Part shown: piece by piece, positions 51,665 to 61,637 of the stretch
Numbering within the stretch: position 1 is the stretch's first letter
Layout of the letters: the number at the start of each line of letters is the position of its first letter
Assembly: GCA_036346205.1 (NCBI GenBank)
Contig: JARFJB010001970.1
Location: forward strand, 368,501 to 432,500
Source: Vesta saturnalis
Taxonomy: Eukaryota > Arthropoda > Insecta > Coleoptera > Lampyridae
DNA length: 64,000 nt
Direction: 5' to 3'
Notes under the pieces: generated by a model
Seen by the model: the letters and a program-made list of their open reading frames with translations, nothing else
Database searches by the model: none
Told to the model about the DNA's origin: nothing
Made by a program: the position numbers and the translations under genes

Positions 51665-52802
51665 ATATATACAGGGTGTCCGGTGAGGAACTGAAATGGT
51701 ATTATCCTTGGGTCAATTTAAGTAAAAAAAGTCCCATAAACATAGGTTTGATTCGCAATAGTTACCCAGATACAAGCGTTTAAAGTAAAGATCACATATT
51801 TTTTCAAAAGTAATTATTGTTAGTCAACTGGAAAAACAAAACCGAAACAATCTGTCATTTATTCGTTTGTGTTCTAATAATGACAAAGTGGATTGTAGTA
51901 AATTAAGTGTAATTTAAATTTAAAATGCCTTTTCAATTTTCTAACGCAGAGTATTCTGACATCATTTACATTTATGGATTTTGTGATGGAAATGCGAGAT
52001 CTGCCGTTAGGGAATATGAACGAAGATTTCCCAACAGGAGGATTCCAAATCACCAAACCTTTTCTTCTGTGTTTCAACACGTTCGAACTCATGGTTCATT
52101 TCCATCAGTTTCAATAAGATCTGATCGTCCTGTGGAGTTAAATGTGAATGAGCAAGAAAACATTCTACAGATGGTTGATCGGAATCCAGGGTTGAGTGTT
52201 AGAAGAATTTCTTCTCGAACGGGACCCCGTATGTCAGTATGGCAAACATTACATGATGGGCTTTTGTATCCCTATCATACACAAAACGTTCAGCACCTTG
52301 AACCTGGAGATTTTGCTTTGCGGTTAAATTTCTGCCAGTGGCTACAAGAAAATCCACAACTAGTTCCATTCATTTTATTTAGTTGAAACACAGAAGAAAA
52401 GGTTTGGTGATTTGGAATCCTCCTGTTGGGAAATCTTCGTTCATATTCCCTAACGGCAGCTCTCGCATTTCCATCACAAAATCCATAAATGTAAATGATG
52501 TCAGCATACTCTTCGTTAGAAAATTGAAAAGGCATTTTAAATTTAAATTACACTTAATTTACAACAATCCACTTTGTCATTATTAGAACACAAACGAATA
52601 AATGACAGATTGTTTCGGTTTTGTTTTTCCAGTTAACTAATAATAATTACTTTTGAAAAAATATGTGATCATTTATAAACTTTAAATGCTTGTATCTGGG
52701 TAACTATTGCGAATCAGACCTATGTTTATGGGACTTTTTTTACTTAAATTGACCCAAGGAACATACCATTTCAGTTTGTACAGTTCCTCACCGGACACCC
52801 TG
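51665..52802. mobile_element. Fold-back mariner derivative
   Basis: The ends read TACAGGGTGTCCGGTGAGGA on the left and its inverted copy on the right. Inverted arms of about 420 bp (51665-52085 and 52383-52802) include not only the terminal repeats but also the first roughly 55 codons of the transposase, so the element carries two convergent 5' gene ends. A 300-bp single-copy centre continues the left copy. The right end abuts (TA)n. Confidence 0.85.
51925..52386 (+). CDS. Mariner transposase DNA-binding domain only (153 codons, intact frame)
   Basis: ATG 51925 starts MPFQFSNAEYSDIIYIYGFC, as in full-length relatives here. It has a first helix-turn-helix (REYERRFPNRRIPNHQTFSS), a linker (RSDRPVELNVNEQENI) and a second one (NPGLSVRRISSRTGPRMSVW). 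It continues through HTQNVQHLEPGDFALRLNFC up to the residues just before the first catalytic Asp. It then runs into the inverted arm and stops at 52386. No catalytic residue is present. The frame is unbroken, unlike most transposases in this window. A DNA-binding repressor role is possible but purely inferred. Confidence 0.7.
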   Translation: MPFQFSNAEYSDIIYIYGFCDGNARSAVREYERRFPNRRIPNHQTFSSVFQHVRTHGSFPSVSIRSDRPVELNVNEQENILQMVDRNPGLSVRRISSRTGPRMSVWQTLHDGLLYPYHTQNVQHLEPGDFALRLNFCQWLQENPQLVPFILFS

Positions 52803-52808
52803 TATATA

Positions 52809-52884
<76 letters not shown>
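52803..52884. repeat. (TA)n microsatellite
   Basis: About 80 bp of TA directly at the right terminus of the fold-back mariner. Confidence 0.96.
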
Positions 52885-53097
52885 TGGTATCCAAAGCGTC
52901 ACGCGACGGAGGATTGTGGTTCCGCTATCAGCATACTCGACAAACGTATGCTCCATAACGTTTTAAGTTTAGAACAAAATTTTAAATGATAATTATTAGT
53001 GACACTGAAGCTAAGTTTAAAAGTAAACTCCTGACAAGTACATCTTTTTTGTTGAGAAAGGATGAGAGATTAAGATTTTTCAATCAATTATTGCATA

Positions 53098-53298
53098 CAG
53101 GGTGGCGCAAAAATCTTCTGACAGGTTAATTACTAAGATAATGCTGTATGTGGCGCCCTCTACAAATTTGGTCCAAATGAAGTGCATAATCTTATTTCTC
53201 ATACCGAAAAACCCCCATATAGCGAGTTTCATGCAAAAATCTAAAAAACTTCTCAAGCAATAAGGAAAAACAGAAAATAAAATTACAACTTTGACAAC

Positions 53299-53300
<2 letters not shown>
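53098..53300. repeat. Solo mariner-type end
   Basis: TACAGGGTGGCGCAAAAATC begins at 53098 and runs to a (TA)n array ending CAACCTGTATATA. No transposase lies between, so this is a short non-autonomous element or a truncated end. Confidence 0.5.

Positions 53301-53301
<1 letters not shown>

Positions 53302-53333
<32 letters not shown>
53302..53333. repeat. (TA)n microsatellite
   Basis: A 32-bp TA run. Confidence 0.93.
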
Positions 53334-53334
<1 letters not shown>

Positions 53335-53430
53335 TTTTTTGCGTTTAGGCTAAATTGCCGATAAACAAATAACAATGTTTAATACAATTTGTAGAAAATT
53401 CAATTCTGAAAACATTAATGCAAATAAAGT

Positions 53431-53434
<4 letters not shown>
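53333..53434 (+). repeat. 102-bp direct repeat, copy 1
   Basis: Identical by eye to 53768-53870 (ACTTTTTTGCGTTTAGGCTA through AATAAAGTCAAT). This copy sits between two (TA)n arrays. Confidence 0.9.

Positions 53435-53485
<51 letters not shown>
53433..53485. repeat. (TA)n microsatellite
   Basis: A 53-bp TA run directly left of the mariner terminus ACAGGAAGTTTC. Confidence 0.95.
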
Positions 53486-53488
<3 letters not shown>

Positions 53489-53767
53489 GAAGTTTCAGGG
53501 GAATCTAACATACTGCAAGCCTATTCCTCTCATCAAAGTAACAAAAGGTTCATGTTAACATTGGTCAGGAAATGCGTCTTTAGCGAGTTATACAGGGTGA
53601 AAGATTTTGTCTGGAATTCAACTCCCTCATACTGATATTTGTACGGTGTTAATTAAGGTTGTTAATTGAATACGTTTTATGTAAAAGGAGTTGAAAAACC
53701 GAACTGTGACTCCAGTTGTTAATTAGAAATCAGGGGTAAAGTACAAAAGGTTGGGGTTGAAAAACAC

Positions 53768-53870
53768 ACTTTTTTGCGTTTAGGCTAAATTGCCGATAAA
53801 CAAATAACAATGTTTAATACAATTTGTAGAAAATTCAATTCTGAAAACATTAATGCAAATAAAGTCAATA
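53768..53870 (+). repeat. 102-bp direct repeat, copy 2
   Basis: Second copy of 53333-53434, inside the mariner and without TA arrays beside it. Confidence 0.9.
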
Positions 53871-54194
53871 ATAGTGGAATAATTTTAAGTCCAATTTTAT
53901 TAAGAAACACAAAACTAAAAATAATGAAAATCAAGCACTGCTAACGAGCAGTAAAAGTTATTCAGTGCATAGGTTTGCTACTAGAAGCGGTAACCTGCAT
54001 AATACGACGAGCAGTCTAAGTTACATTTTAAGGTTACGTTCAGTCTATCTTTCATGAAGTGTTTGAACATTGTTATAATCGTTATGTCATTTCACAGTTC
54101 AACGTAAAGTAAGTGTGAGAAGAGTGTACATTTTTATCTGTGGTTTTTGTGCACTAGTTATCGTTTAGTTTATTGTATTCTTTAAATTACTGTT

Positions 54195-55290
54195 TGTGAT
54201 TTGAACTTACTACAAGAGAAAAACTCCGTATAAATTTACAAACGAGGAATAAGCAAATGTACATTTTGTATACAGCTTCTGCAATGGCAATGCTAGAAAA
54301 GCTCTTGAGTAACATCGTATACGATCTCCGAACCGAATTATTCCCAACAGACCTGTATTTACAGATACTCATAGTAAACCGAGAGAAACTGAGTCGTTTG
54401 TATTAAATTCAGAACCGAAAAGTAACAGTCATCAACAGATATTGGCTATGATACAGCGAAGTCCCTTAACAAGTACACGAAGATTATCTGCGCGTCTAAA
54501 CATTCTACATGTAAACATATGGAGAACATTACGTCGTGAACGTTTGCATCCATACCATTTTCAGCGTGTGCAACATCTGGAAGAACGTGATTTTGGGTGA
54601 TAGAATCAATGATTGCCAATGGTTGCCGGATAATAGTGCATCACAGACGAAGTAATATTTACACATAATGATATTAACAGCACAAGAAACAATCATATTT
54701 CGAATAATGCCAATCCTCATGCAATTTCTGAATCTAACTACTAACGTCGGTTCTCGATAAACGTCTGGTGTGGTGTAGTAGAAAATACTCTGATCGGACC
54801 GTATGTCCTTAATCGTCGACTGTGTGGTGAGGCCTATCTCATTTTTTTATCAAAATTAACTATCTGAGCTTTTAGAGGATGTCCCAATCTTGTATGGTAC
54901 GTGAGTGCATTTTGAGATCCTGCCACAGTTCCAGTATTCCAGATTCTTCAAGATGTCCCACTGATAAGAAAAAGATGCACGTATTTTCAACATGACGGAG
55001 CGCCAGCTCATCTTGATCGCCGTGTAACTCAGTGCCTTAATGAAACATTCCCAAACAAGTGGATTGGTTGAAGAGGCCCAACAGCGGGACCACCGAGATC
55101 TCCCATGATGTCATTAGTGTATGCTCAAAAATCTGATAATGAACATGAAGTTTTTTTTACACGGAATCATGATTGCTGCCCGAGAAATAAAATACTGTCC
55201 ACGAACGTTGGAGAATGCAATGACCTTTTTAAATCGTCACGCTGAAATGTGAGTTGACAATGGAGGTGGATATTTCGAGCAGCTATTGTA
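54195..55290 (+). pseudogene. DD41D mariner transposase relic
   Basis: Readable pieces in several frames are VHFVYSFCNGNARKALE, the linker and second DNA-binding region (QQILAMIQRSPLTSTRRLSA), RLNILHVNIWRTLRRERLHP, YHFQRVQHLEERDFG, INVWCGVVENTLIGPYVLNR, and the second catalytic region YFQHDGAPAHLDRRVTQCLN then ETFPNKWIG. The first catalytic motif is not readable. Multiple stops and shifts make it inactive. Confidence 0.75.
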
Positions 55291-55538
55291 ATACCGTATT
55301 CATTGTAAGTTGATTATTCAAATTAGAATTGTAATTAGATTATTTAAATAATTTATGGTTTTGTAATAAAATAATTTTGAGCGACAATGGCCTACAATTA
55401 TCAACAGGCGAAATCTTTCACCCTGTATAGCTCGCTAACGAAGGATTTTCGGACCCATGTTTATACGAACTTTTTTTCATTACGTTTATGAGAGGAATAA
55501 GCTTGTGCAGTATGGTAGATTCCTCGTGAAACATCCAG

Positions 55539-55654
<116 letters not shown>

Positions 55655-55717
55655 ATTTATAGGCAAAAGGGGCACAAGGATAAAGTAATCACAACACTAA
55701 CGTTGTATTCAAGTATA

Positions 55718-55744
55718 TTTCGACAGTAACTCTGTCGTCATCAG
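55718..55744 (-). ncRNA. Hammerhead-ribozyme-like core of the Penelope-like element
   Basis: The minus strand has CTGATGA (55744-55738), then the hairpin GACAG-AGTTA-CTGTC, then GAAA (55721-55718). These are the conserved core and stem II of a hammerhead ribozyme; one extra C precedes the stem. Hammerheads of this kind are known in the terminal repeats of Penelope-like elements. It lies 3' of the element's open frame, before the (TA)n. Stems I and III were not verified. Confidence 0.55.
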
Positions 55745-56010
55745 TGAAAGCTAGGTACAAGAATAAAAACAATAATCAAAATGGGTTATACAATATAAAA
55801 TACACATACGGTCCTAATATTTATATAATTCAAATTAATTACTATAATTGCTTTGGGAAACTAAAAGATGATTTTTTATGTTTTATATAAGTATTAAAAT
55901 TTTGAAAACTATAAAATTTTGATTAGATTAGATAATTATATGTAAATGGCAAACTATCTTTAATTTTGCCTAAAAATTAATAAATTTTAATTTTGCTTGC
56001 CTAAAATTAG

Positions 56011-57359
56011 TTACTAATTTTCTCAATGTCATTTTTTGTGTTCAAACTATTTTCATTGTTTTTGAAAATATGTACCAATTCTAATATTTCTCTTTTCTTT
56101 TTATTCTTTTCATTTGCTAACACTTCTGTATTTTGATAGTCTATTATATGTGTGTACGTGTTGAGAAACGCCGCAAGCGTTGGTTTTAACTCTGCAATAA
56201 CTTTTATGTTGATTCATTCTAAGCTTAAGAATTTGCGATGTCTGGCCAATATAAGTTTTATGGCAAGTTGCACATTTTAACTTATACACTACGTCACTCC
56301 ACTCGGTTAGTTGCTTTCCTATTCGTGTTTTTGAAAAGAATTTTCCTATTAAATTTGTATTAATGTGACAGGCTCATCTCTACCTAATAATGCTTTTACT
56401 TTAGGAAAGATTATATGATTATATTCAATAGGTATATATAATCTATTTGTGTTATCATTCCTTAGCTCTTTTTGAATGTCATCATTATTATTGTTACTAT
56501 TATTCAGTGGAAAACTTAGTGGGGTAACCATTTTCACTTAAAATATCTTTTAGTATAAGGAGATTTTTATTTATTAAAGAAATGTGGCAAATTTTCATTA
56601 TTCTACTTTTAAGACAATTATTGACCAAACTTATTTTATATTTGAATTCGTGATAAGAAACAAAATTTATGTACCTGTCAGAAGAAGTAGGTTTTGTCCT
56701 AAATTATTTTATTGTTAAGATTTCTAATAACTAAAGTGTCTAGAAATGGTACACTATTTAAGATGTCTTCTTTTTGGAATGTGAATTGAATACTTGGGTG
56801 GTAGTTGTTTAATAACAATAGAGTATTATGTATCTCTGATGTCGGTAGAGAACAAATATCATCTACGTATTGATATAAAAATGATAATTGGAAATTTAAC
56901 GTTGGTATAACTGATTTTAGAAGCGTATTTACCATGATATCTGCAATTATAGGGCTGATGTAGAATCCATGGGTAGTCCGAAAATTTGTTGAAAGTATTT
57001 GTTATTATAAGTAAAACAATTGGATGAGAATACATATTCTAATAAAGTTTCAAAGGTAATTTTATCGATATTTGTAATAACATTTATTAAATTCCAATTT
57101 TCCATTATTACTTATTTTGCTAAATTTGTGGGAATGTTAGTAAATAATGTGACATCAAAAGATACTATTGCATAATTATCAGGTACTTGAAGTTTATTTA
57201 TCGCATTTGAAAATTTAAAAGTATCGTATATTCGGTAGGTATTGTATTCTTTAAACGCAGTTATTAATAATTTTTTGAGGAATATTGAAAGTTTCTGCTT
57301 TGGTGCGTTTGTGCCTGATACTATCGGTCTTAATGGACAATCTGGCTTATGATGTTTAG

Positions 57360-57363
<4 letters not shown>
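56011..57363 (-). pseudogene. Penelope-like reverse transcriptase with GIY-YIG domain, 5'-truncated
   Basis: From the 5' side (57363 downward): MPKHHKPDCPLRPIVSGTNA, then VPDNYAIVSFDVTLFTNIPT (the SFDV-x-LFTNIP block with the first catalytic Asp). After a break come the catalytic box YQYVDDICSLP (about 56865) and DILNSVPFLDTLVIRN. The C-terminal part (about 56370-56011) has WSDVVYKLKCATCHKTYIGQ, then RMNQHKSYCRVKTNACGVSQ, a Penelope GIY-YIG endonuclease with its Cys pair, and ends at TAA 56011. Frameshifts lie between the pieces. The 5' end is cut at the (TA)n array. Confidence 0.9.

Positions 57364-57365
<2 letters not shown>

Positions 57366-57451
<86 letters not shown>
57366..57451. repeat. 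(TA)n microsatellite
   Basis: An 86-bp TA run between the truncated Penelope-like element and the next mariner. Confidence 0.97.
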
Positions 57452-57454
<3 letters not shown>

Positions 57455-57640
57455 TGTGATTGTGATCCAAAGTAGAGGGACCATTCAATAACTTCTTTAT
57501 TTTACGATATATAAAAAAAAGGTTAATTTATTTCTTGTTTACGGCCATGTGCTACATTTAATAGGGATATCAAATATTTTTTTTCATTTCCGGTTAAACC
57601 GGAAACGAACACAACTATTCCTTTTTAAATGACACCCTGT
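57452..57640 (-). repeat. Inverted mariner end (matches 59279-59430)
   Basis: Sequence up to GACACCCTGTATA at 57640 is the reverse complement of the first 150 bp of the element beginning at 59279. It is either the outer repeat of a larger nested element or a truncated second copy. Confidence 0.7.
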
Positions 57641-59278
57641 ATATTTTTTTAGACTATCTGATTTCTCATTATTTTTTCTTTCTGTAAATATAAAATTTTA
57701 TGGGTATTATATCAAAAAATTTTGTTGTAAATTGCAAAAAACTGTTTGAAGGAGTACAAGATCACTATTTAAAAAACAAAATAGTTATTGCCATGGAAAA
57801 CGGAAACAACTGCTTTGTGAAGTTGTTTCAGATTGTTTCAAATCTTTCAAAATTAGTCTTTATATGTAATTACTTAAGCGGTGACGGCATTTATAATTAT
57901 AACGTTATTGTATGCAATTATATAACTACATAATGAATAATAGGTCGATTTAATGTTAATATTTGGCAAGTGTATTCGCAACGCACGAAGATCAGTCGCA
58001 CTCTATGCAGAAAGAGTTCCTGACAGGTATCACCCTCCACATACTTACTTACACAAAATTGAAAATTCGTTAAGGCAACATGGAGCACTTCCTGGAGTAA
58101 AAATTCAAAATAGAGAACCCCAGAGAAATAACTCGATAAACGAAGAACGAGAATTGCAGAGTTTAGCGTATTTTCGACTACATCCACGTTCGTCTATTAG
58201 GTTTGTAGCTCAGGAAGTAAGAACATCATTTGGATGTGTTCAGAGGATATTAAAAACACAAGCTGTACCCCTATATACCAAATTTAGTGCAACACCTACG
58301 TCCAGCAGATCCCGAACGCCGATTAACATTTATTGCGTGGTTAGTGGAACAACTGGAAGATGACCGAGGCATTTTAGACAGAATTTTGTGGACCGACGAA
58401 GCAAAATTCACCAATAATGATGTTATCAACAAACAAAATAATCGTTTCTGGTCGGACGAAAACCCACATTGGACATTAAATACAAACCATCAAACCGTTT
58501 GGGGTACTAACGTTTGGTGCGGTTTAATAGGAGACAGATTATTGGGACCTTTTTTTTATGACGCAACTCTCACTGCAAGAAGATTTCTTCATTTTTTAAA
58601 TACTGAGCTTTTGACCATGTTAGAAGATATTCCACTAGCATTGCTACGAAGTATGTACTTTCAGTTGGACGGAGCGCCAGATCATAGTAGTAACATTGTT
58701 AGTGAATTTCTAAACGAAACCTTTAATGGGCGTTTAATTGCCACCCATGGACCAGTGGAAATGCCGCCAAGATCGCCTGATATTACACCACTGGACTATT
58801 TCTTATGAGGCTATCTTATGACACTAGTCTATGCAGATCCGCCACAAAATATAGAGGATTTAAAAAACAAAATCCGGTTGGCTTGTATGCAGTTAACACC
58901 CGATGTGGTACATAGAACAACACATCATGAACTTCTAAAGCGGCTAGAGGCATGTGTTACGCAAAATGGTGGTAATTTTCAATAATTTTCCTGCATACCA
59001 TCTTTGTAGTTAAAAAATACGTGCTTATTACTTGTTGAATTTTGTATTTTGTTTATGTATCCGTTTCCAGATTTCTTACTATTCTAATAAATACTAATAA
59101 TAAAAGCAGTTGTTTCTGTTTTCCGTGGCAATAGCTATTTTGTTTTTTAAATAGTGGTCTTGTATGCCTTCAAACAGTTTTTTGCGATTTACAACAAAAT
59201 TTTCTGATATAATACCCATAAAATTTTATATTTACAGAAAGAAAGAATAATGAGGAATCAGATAATCTAAAAAAATAT
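57641..59278 (+). mobile_element. DD41D mariner with about 175-bp inverted repeats
   Basis: 57641-57815 (AGACTATCTGATTTCTCATT through AACTGTTTGAAGG) is the inverted copy of 59105-59278. The transposase fills the centre on the plus strand. The element sits between two inverted copies of another mariner end (57452-57640 and 59279-59430). Confidence 0.75.
57933..58985 (+). pseudogene. DD41D mariner transposase (three defects)
   Basis: The N-terminal region is MLIFGKCIRNARRSVALYAE, then RYHPPHTYLHKIENSLRQHG and a second DNA-binding region (HPRSSIRFVAQEVRTSFGCV). The first catalytic Asp is in ILWTDEAKFTNNDVINKQNN, the second in YFQLDGAPDHSS and the third in SPDITPLDYFL, with 41 residues between the second and third. 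The C-terminus is LEACVTQNGGNFQ. The defects are an indel near 57950, a frameshift near 58285 and a TGA at 58806-58808, where relatives have Trp. All three catalytic aspartates remain, so this is a recent relic. Confidence 0.85.
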
Positions 59279-59616
59279 ACAGGGTGTCATTTAAAAAACA
59301 ATAGTTGTGTTCGTTTCCTGTTTCACCGGAAATGAAAAAAAAAATTTGATAACTCTATTAAATGTAGCACATGGCCGTAAACAAAAAATAATTTAACTGT
59401 TTTTTATATATACTTTGGTTCTATGCGCCCAATTAATTATTCCCGCGTGTTTACCGGTGTTTATAGCCTCACCACGCATATTCGGGTTGTTATGGAACTG
59501 TAAACAATCTCTGTGATAAGACGGCTGTTAATTTTGTTTTGTTTCTGTTTACACTTTTTATGTCAGTTAATCGCTGGTTAGATTTCAGTCAGTTTGTGGT
59601 TATTGAAAAATAAAGA

Positions 59617-60675
59617 ATGGCTCATGTATATGAAAATAATGAACTCGTGGGCATGCTGTTGATTTATGGGGAGTGTGGTCAAAGTGCGGCTGCAGCCGCA
59701 AGGCTGTATGCAGAACGTTTTCCATTAAGAGTGCATCCGGTATCCCATAGTTTTATAAATCTCGTTCAGAGGGCAAGGGACACTGGTTATTTAAGAGAAC
59801 ATCGTGAGGGCATATAGGAAGACCGAGACAACCTGTGAATATGCAGAATGAAGAACAAATTTTGAATATTGTTGAGGAAGATCCATCGATAAGTACTAGA
59901 GAAATTGCACGTGAGGTTGGTGTAAGTCAAACAAAGGTGTGGAAAACGTTGCGGGAAAATCAGTTGTACCCATTTCACGTTCAACGTGTAAACGCGCTAC
60001 TTCCTCAAGACCATCCCCGTAGAGTTGAGTTCTGTGCATGGCTTTTACAAAACAATGCAGATCATTTGAATTTTACAAGAAAAATTTTGTGCGTGGACGA
60101 GGCAATGTTCACCAGAAATGGAATCAACAATTTCCGCAATACTCATGTTTGGTCATTTGAAAATCCCCATGCTATACGGAGATTAAGTTTTCAAGAAAGA
60201 TTTTCCGTAAATGTTAGGGCTGGAATTGTAAATGGTCCGCACATCTTGCCAGACCGTTTAACGGGAATTTTTTGGAAAATCATCTACCTAATCTGTTGGA
60301 AGAATTGCCATTGGACGTGAGGCAAAACATGTGGCTTCTAGAAGACGGAGCACCTCCTCATTTTAGACGAGAAGTGCGGGAGTTCTTGGACTATACTTTT
60401 CCAAACAGGTGGATTGGTCGAAATGGGCCAGTTGAGCGGCCACCTCGCTCACCAGACCTTACACCATGCGATTTTTTTCTGTAGGGTTACACGAAAGCGT
60501 TAGTTTTTAAAACACCGGTAAACACGCGGGAAGAATTAATTGGGCGCATAGAACAGGCAGCAGCAACAATTAAAACAAAACGAAATTCATTATTACGCGC
60601 TGTCACCGAACAGTGGTTACATCGCGCAAAGCGTTGTGTGGAACAGAATGGTGACAATATTGAACATGTCACTTG
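59617..60675 (+). pseudogene. DD41D mariner transposase (broken)
   Basis: ATG 59617 begins MAHVYENNELVGMLLIYGEC, then AAARLYAERFPLRVHPVSHS (first DNA-binding region). A stop at 59815 and a shift follow. 59835-60320 reads NIVEEDPSISTREIAREVGV (second DNA-binding region) and the first catalytic Asp in ILCVDEAMFTRNGINNFRN. A further shift near 60270 precedes WLLEDGAPPHFRREVREFLD and SPDLTPCDFFL (DD41D spacing). A TAG at 60482-60484 replaces the Trp expected in FFLWGY. The C-terminus reads WLHRAKRCVEQNGDNIEHV. Confidence 0.82.
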
Positions 60676-60718
60676 AAATAGAACTTGACTGCTTATTCCT
60701 TTAAAACCATATATCTAA

Positions 60719-61062
60719 GTGCGGGAGTTCTTGGATTATACTTTTCCAAACAGGTGGATTGGTCGAAATGGGCCAGTTGCGTGGCCACCTCGCTCACCAG
60801 ACCTTACACCATGCGATTTCTTTCTGTGGGGTTACATGAAAGCGTTGGTTTTTAAAACACCGGTAAACACGCGGGAAGAATTAATTGGGCGCATAGAACA
60901 GGCAGCAGCAATAATTAAAGCAAAACGAATTTCGTTATTACGCGCTGTCACCGAACAGTGGTTACATCGCGCACAGCGTTGTGTAGAACAGAATGGTGAC
61001 AACATTGAACATGTCATTTGAAATAGAACTTGACTGCTTATTCCTTTAAAACGAAATATCTC
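60719..61062 (+). repeat. Tandem copy of the transposase 3' end, Trp codon intact
   Basis: A near-identical copy of 60375-60718, starting REFLDYTFPNRWIGRNGPVA and ending NGDNIEHVI, then a stop and the same 3' sequence. It has TGG where the first copy has TAG (FFLWGYMKAL). It is open for about 100 codons but lacks everything upstream. Confidence 0.88.
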
Positions 61063-61157
61063 TTTTATTTTTGAGTTAATTAAAAAATGTTATTTGAAAA
61101 AGTTGTTTATTTTAATTAGTTCTATACACAGTTTAAAAAAGCATCAACTTAAAATCA

Positions 61158-61159
<2 letters not shown>

Positions 61160-61228
<69 letters not shown>
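61160..61228. repeat. (TA)n microsatellite
   Basis: A 69-bp TA run between the last mariner and the right arm of the long inverted repeat. Confidence 0.96.
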
Positions 61229-61231
<3 letters not shown>

Positions 61232-61434
61232 ATTGTCGCTATCCTTGGTGCTGTCAGATCTAATAATAATTTTGCTTTCTTTGGAATATATTCCGACCTC
61301 GAATGAGATGTACTTCAGAGCCTTTTTTATTAAAATACAAATTGACTATTACCTAAAATAATATTATATACATATCTACTACATTAAATATTGCAAAATT
61401 TGATTATAATATAATGGTAAATGTTCCAAATCCT

Positions 61435-61637
61435 TTTTAATATTACAAACATTATTACTATTAATTTTAATGTAGATCATTTCCAAAAGTAAACGTTTAT
61501 CAAAATTCTTGCATTATCTAAAATATGTGTCTCATTATAATCAAATAAATGTTTTGCTAAAGCGGTACTTTTTGGTTTTACTCTTACGTCCGATGTATGC
61601 TGTGTGCTCCGATTTTTAGAGGTTGCAAGAAGTCCCT
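61435..61637 (-). pseudogene. Penelope-like GIY-YIG C-terminal fragment (right arm)
   Basis: The minus strand reads TSKNRSTQHTSDVRVKPKST, then ALAKHLFDYNETHILDNARI, the same domain piece as 51438-51660. Coding-like tail sequence continues to about 61370 (KKDLEHLPLYYNQILQYL). As on the left, the upstream half of the domain is missing at the same point. Confidence 0.7.

Larger units (their letters stand above)
59279..61062 (+). mobile_element. DD41D mariner with tandem-duplicated 3' end
   Basis: The left end is ACAGGGTGTCATTTAAAAAA at 59279. A transposase follows from 59617. The last 344 bp (60375-60718) are repeated in tandem at 60719-61062. No matching right terminal repeat was found before the (TA)n at 61160. 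Confidence 0.7.
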
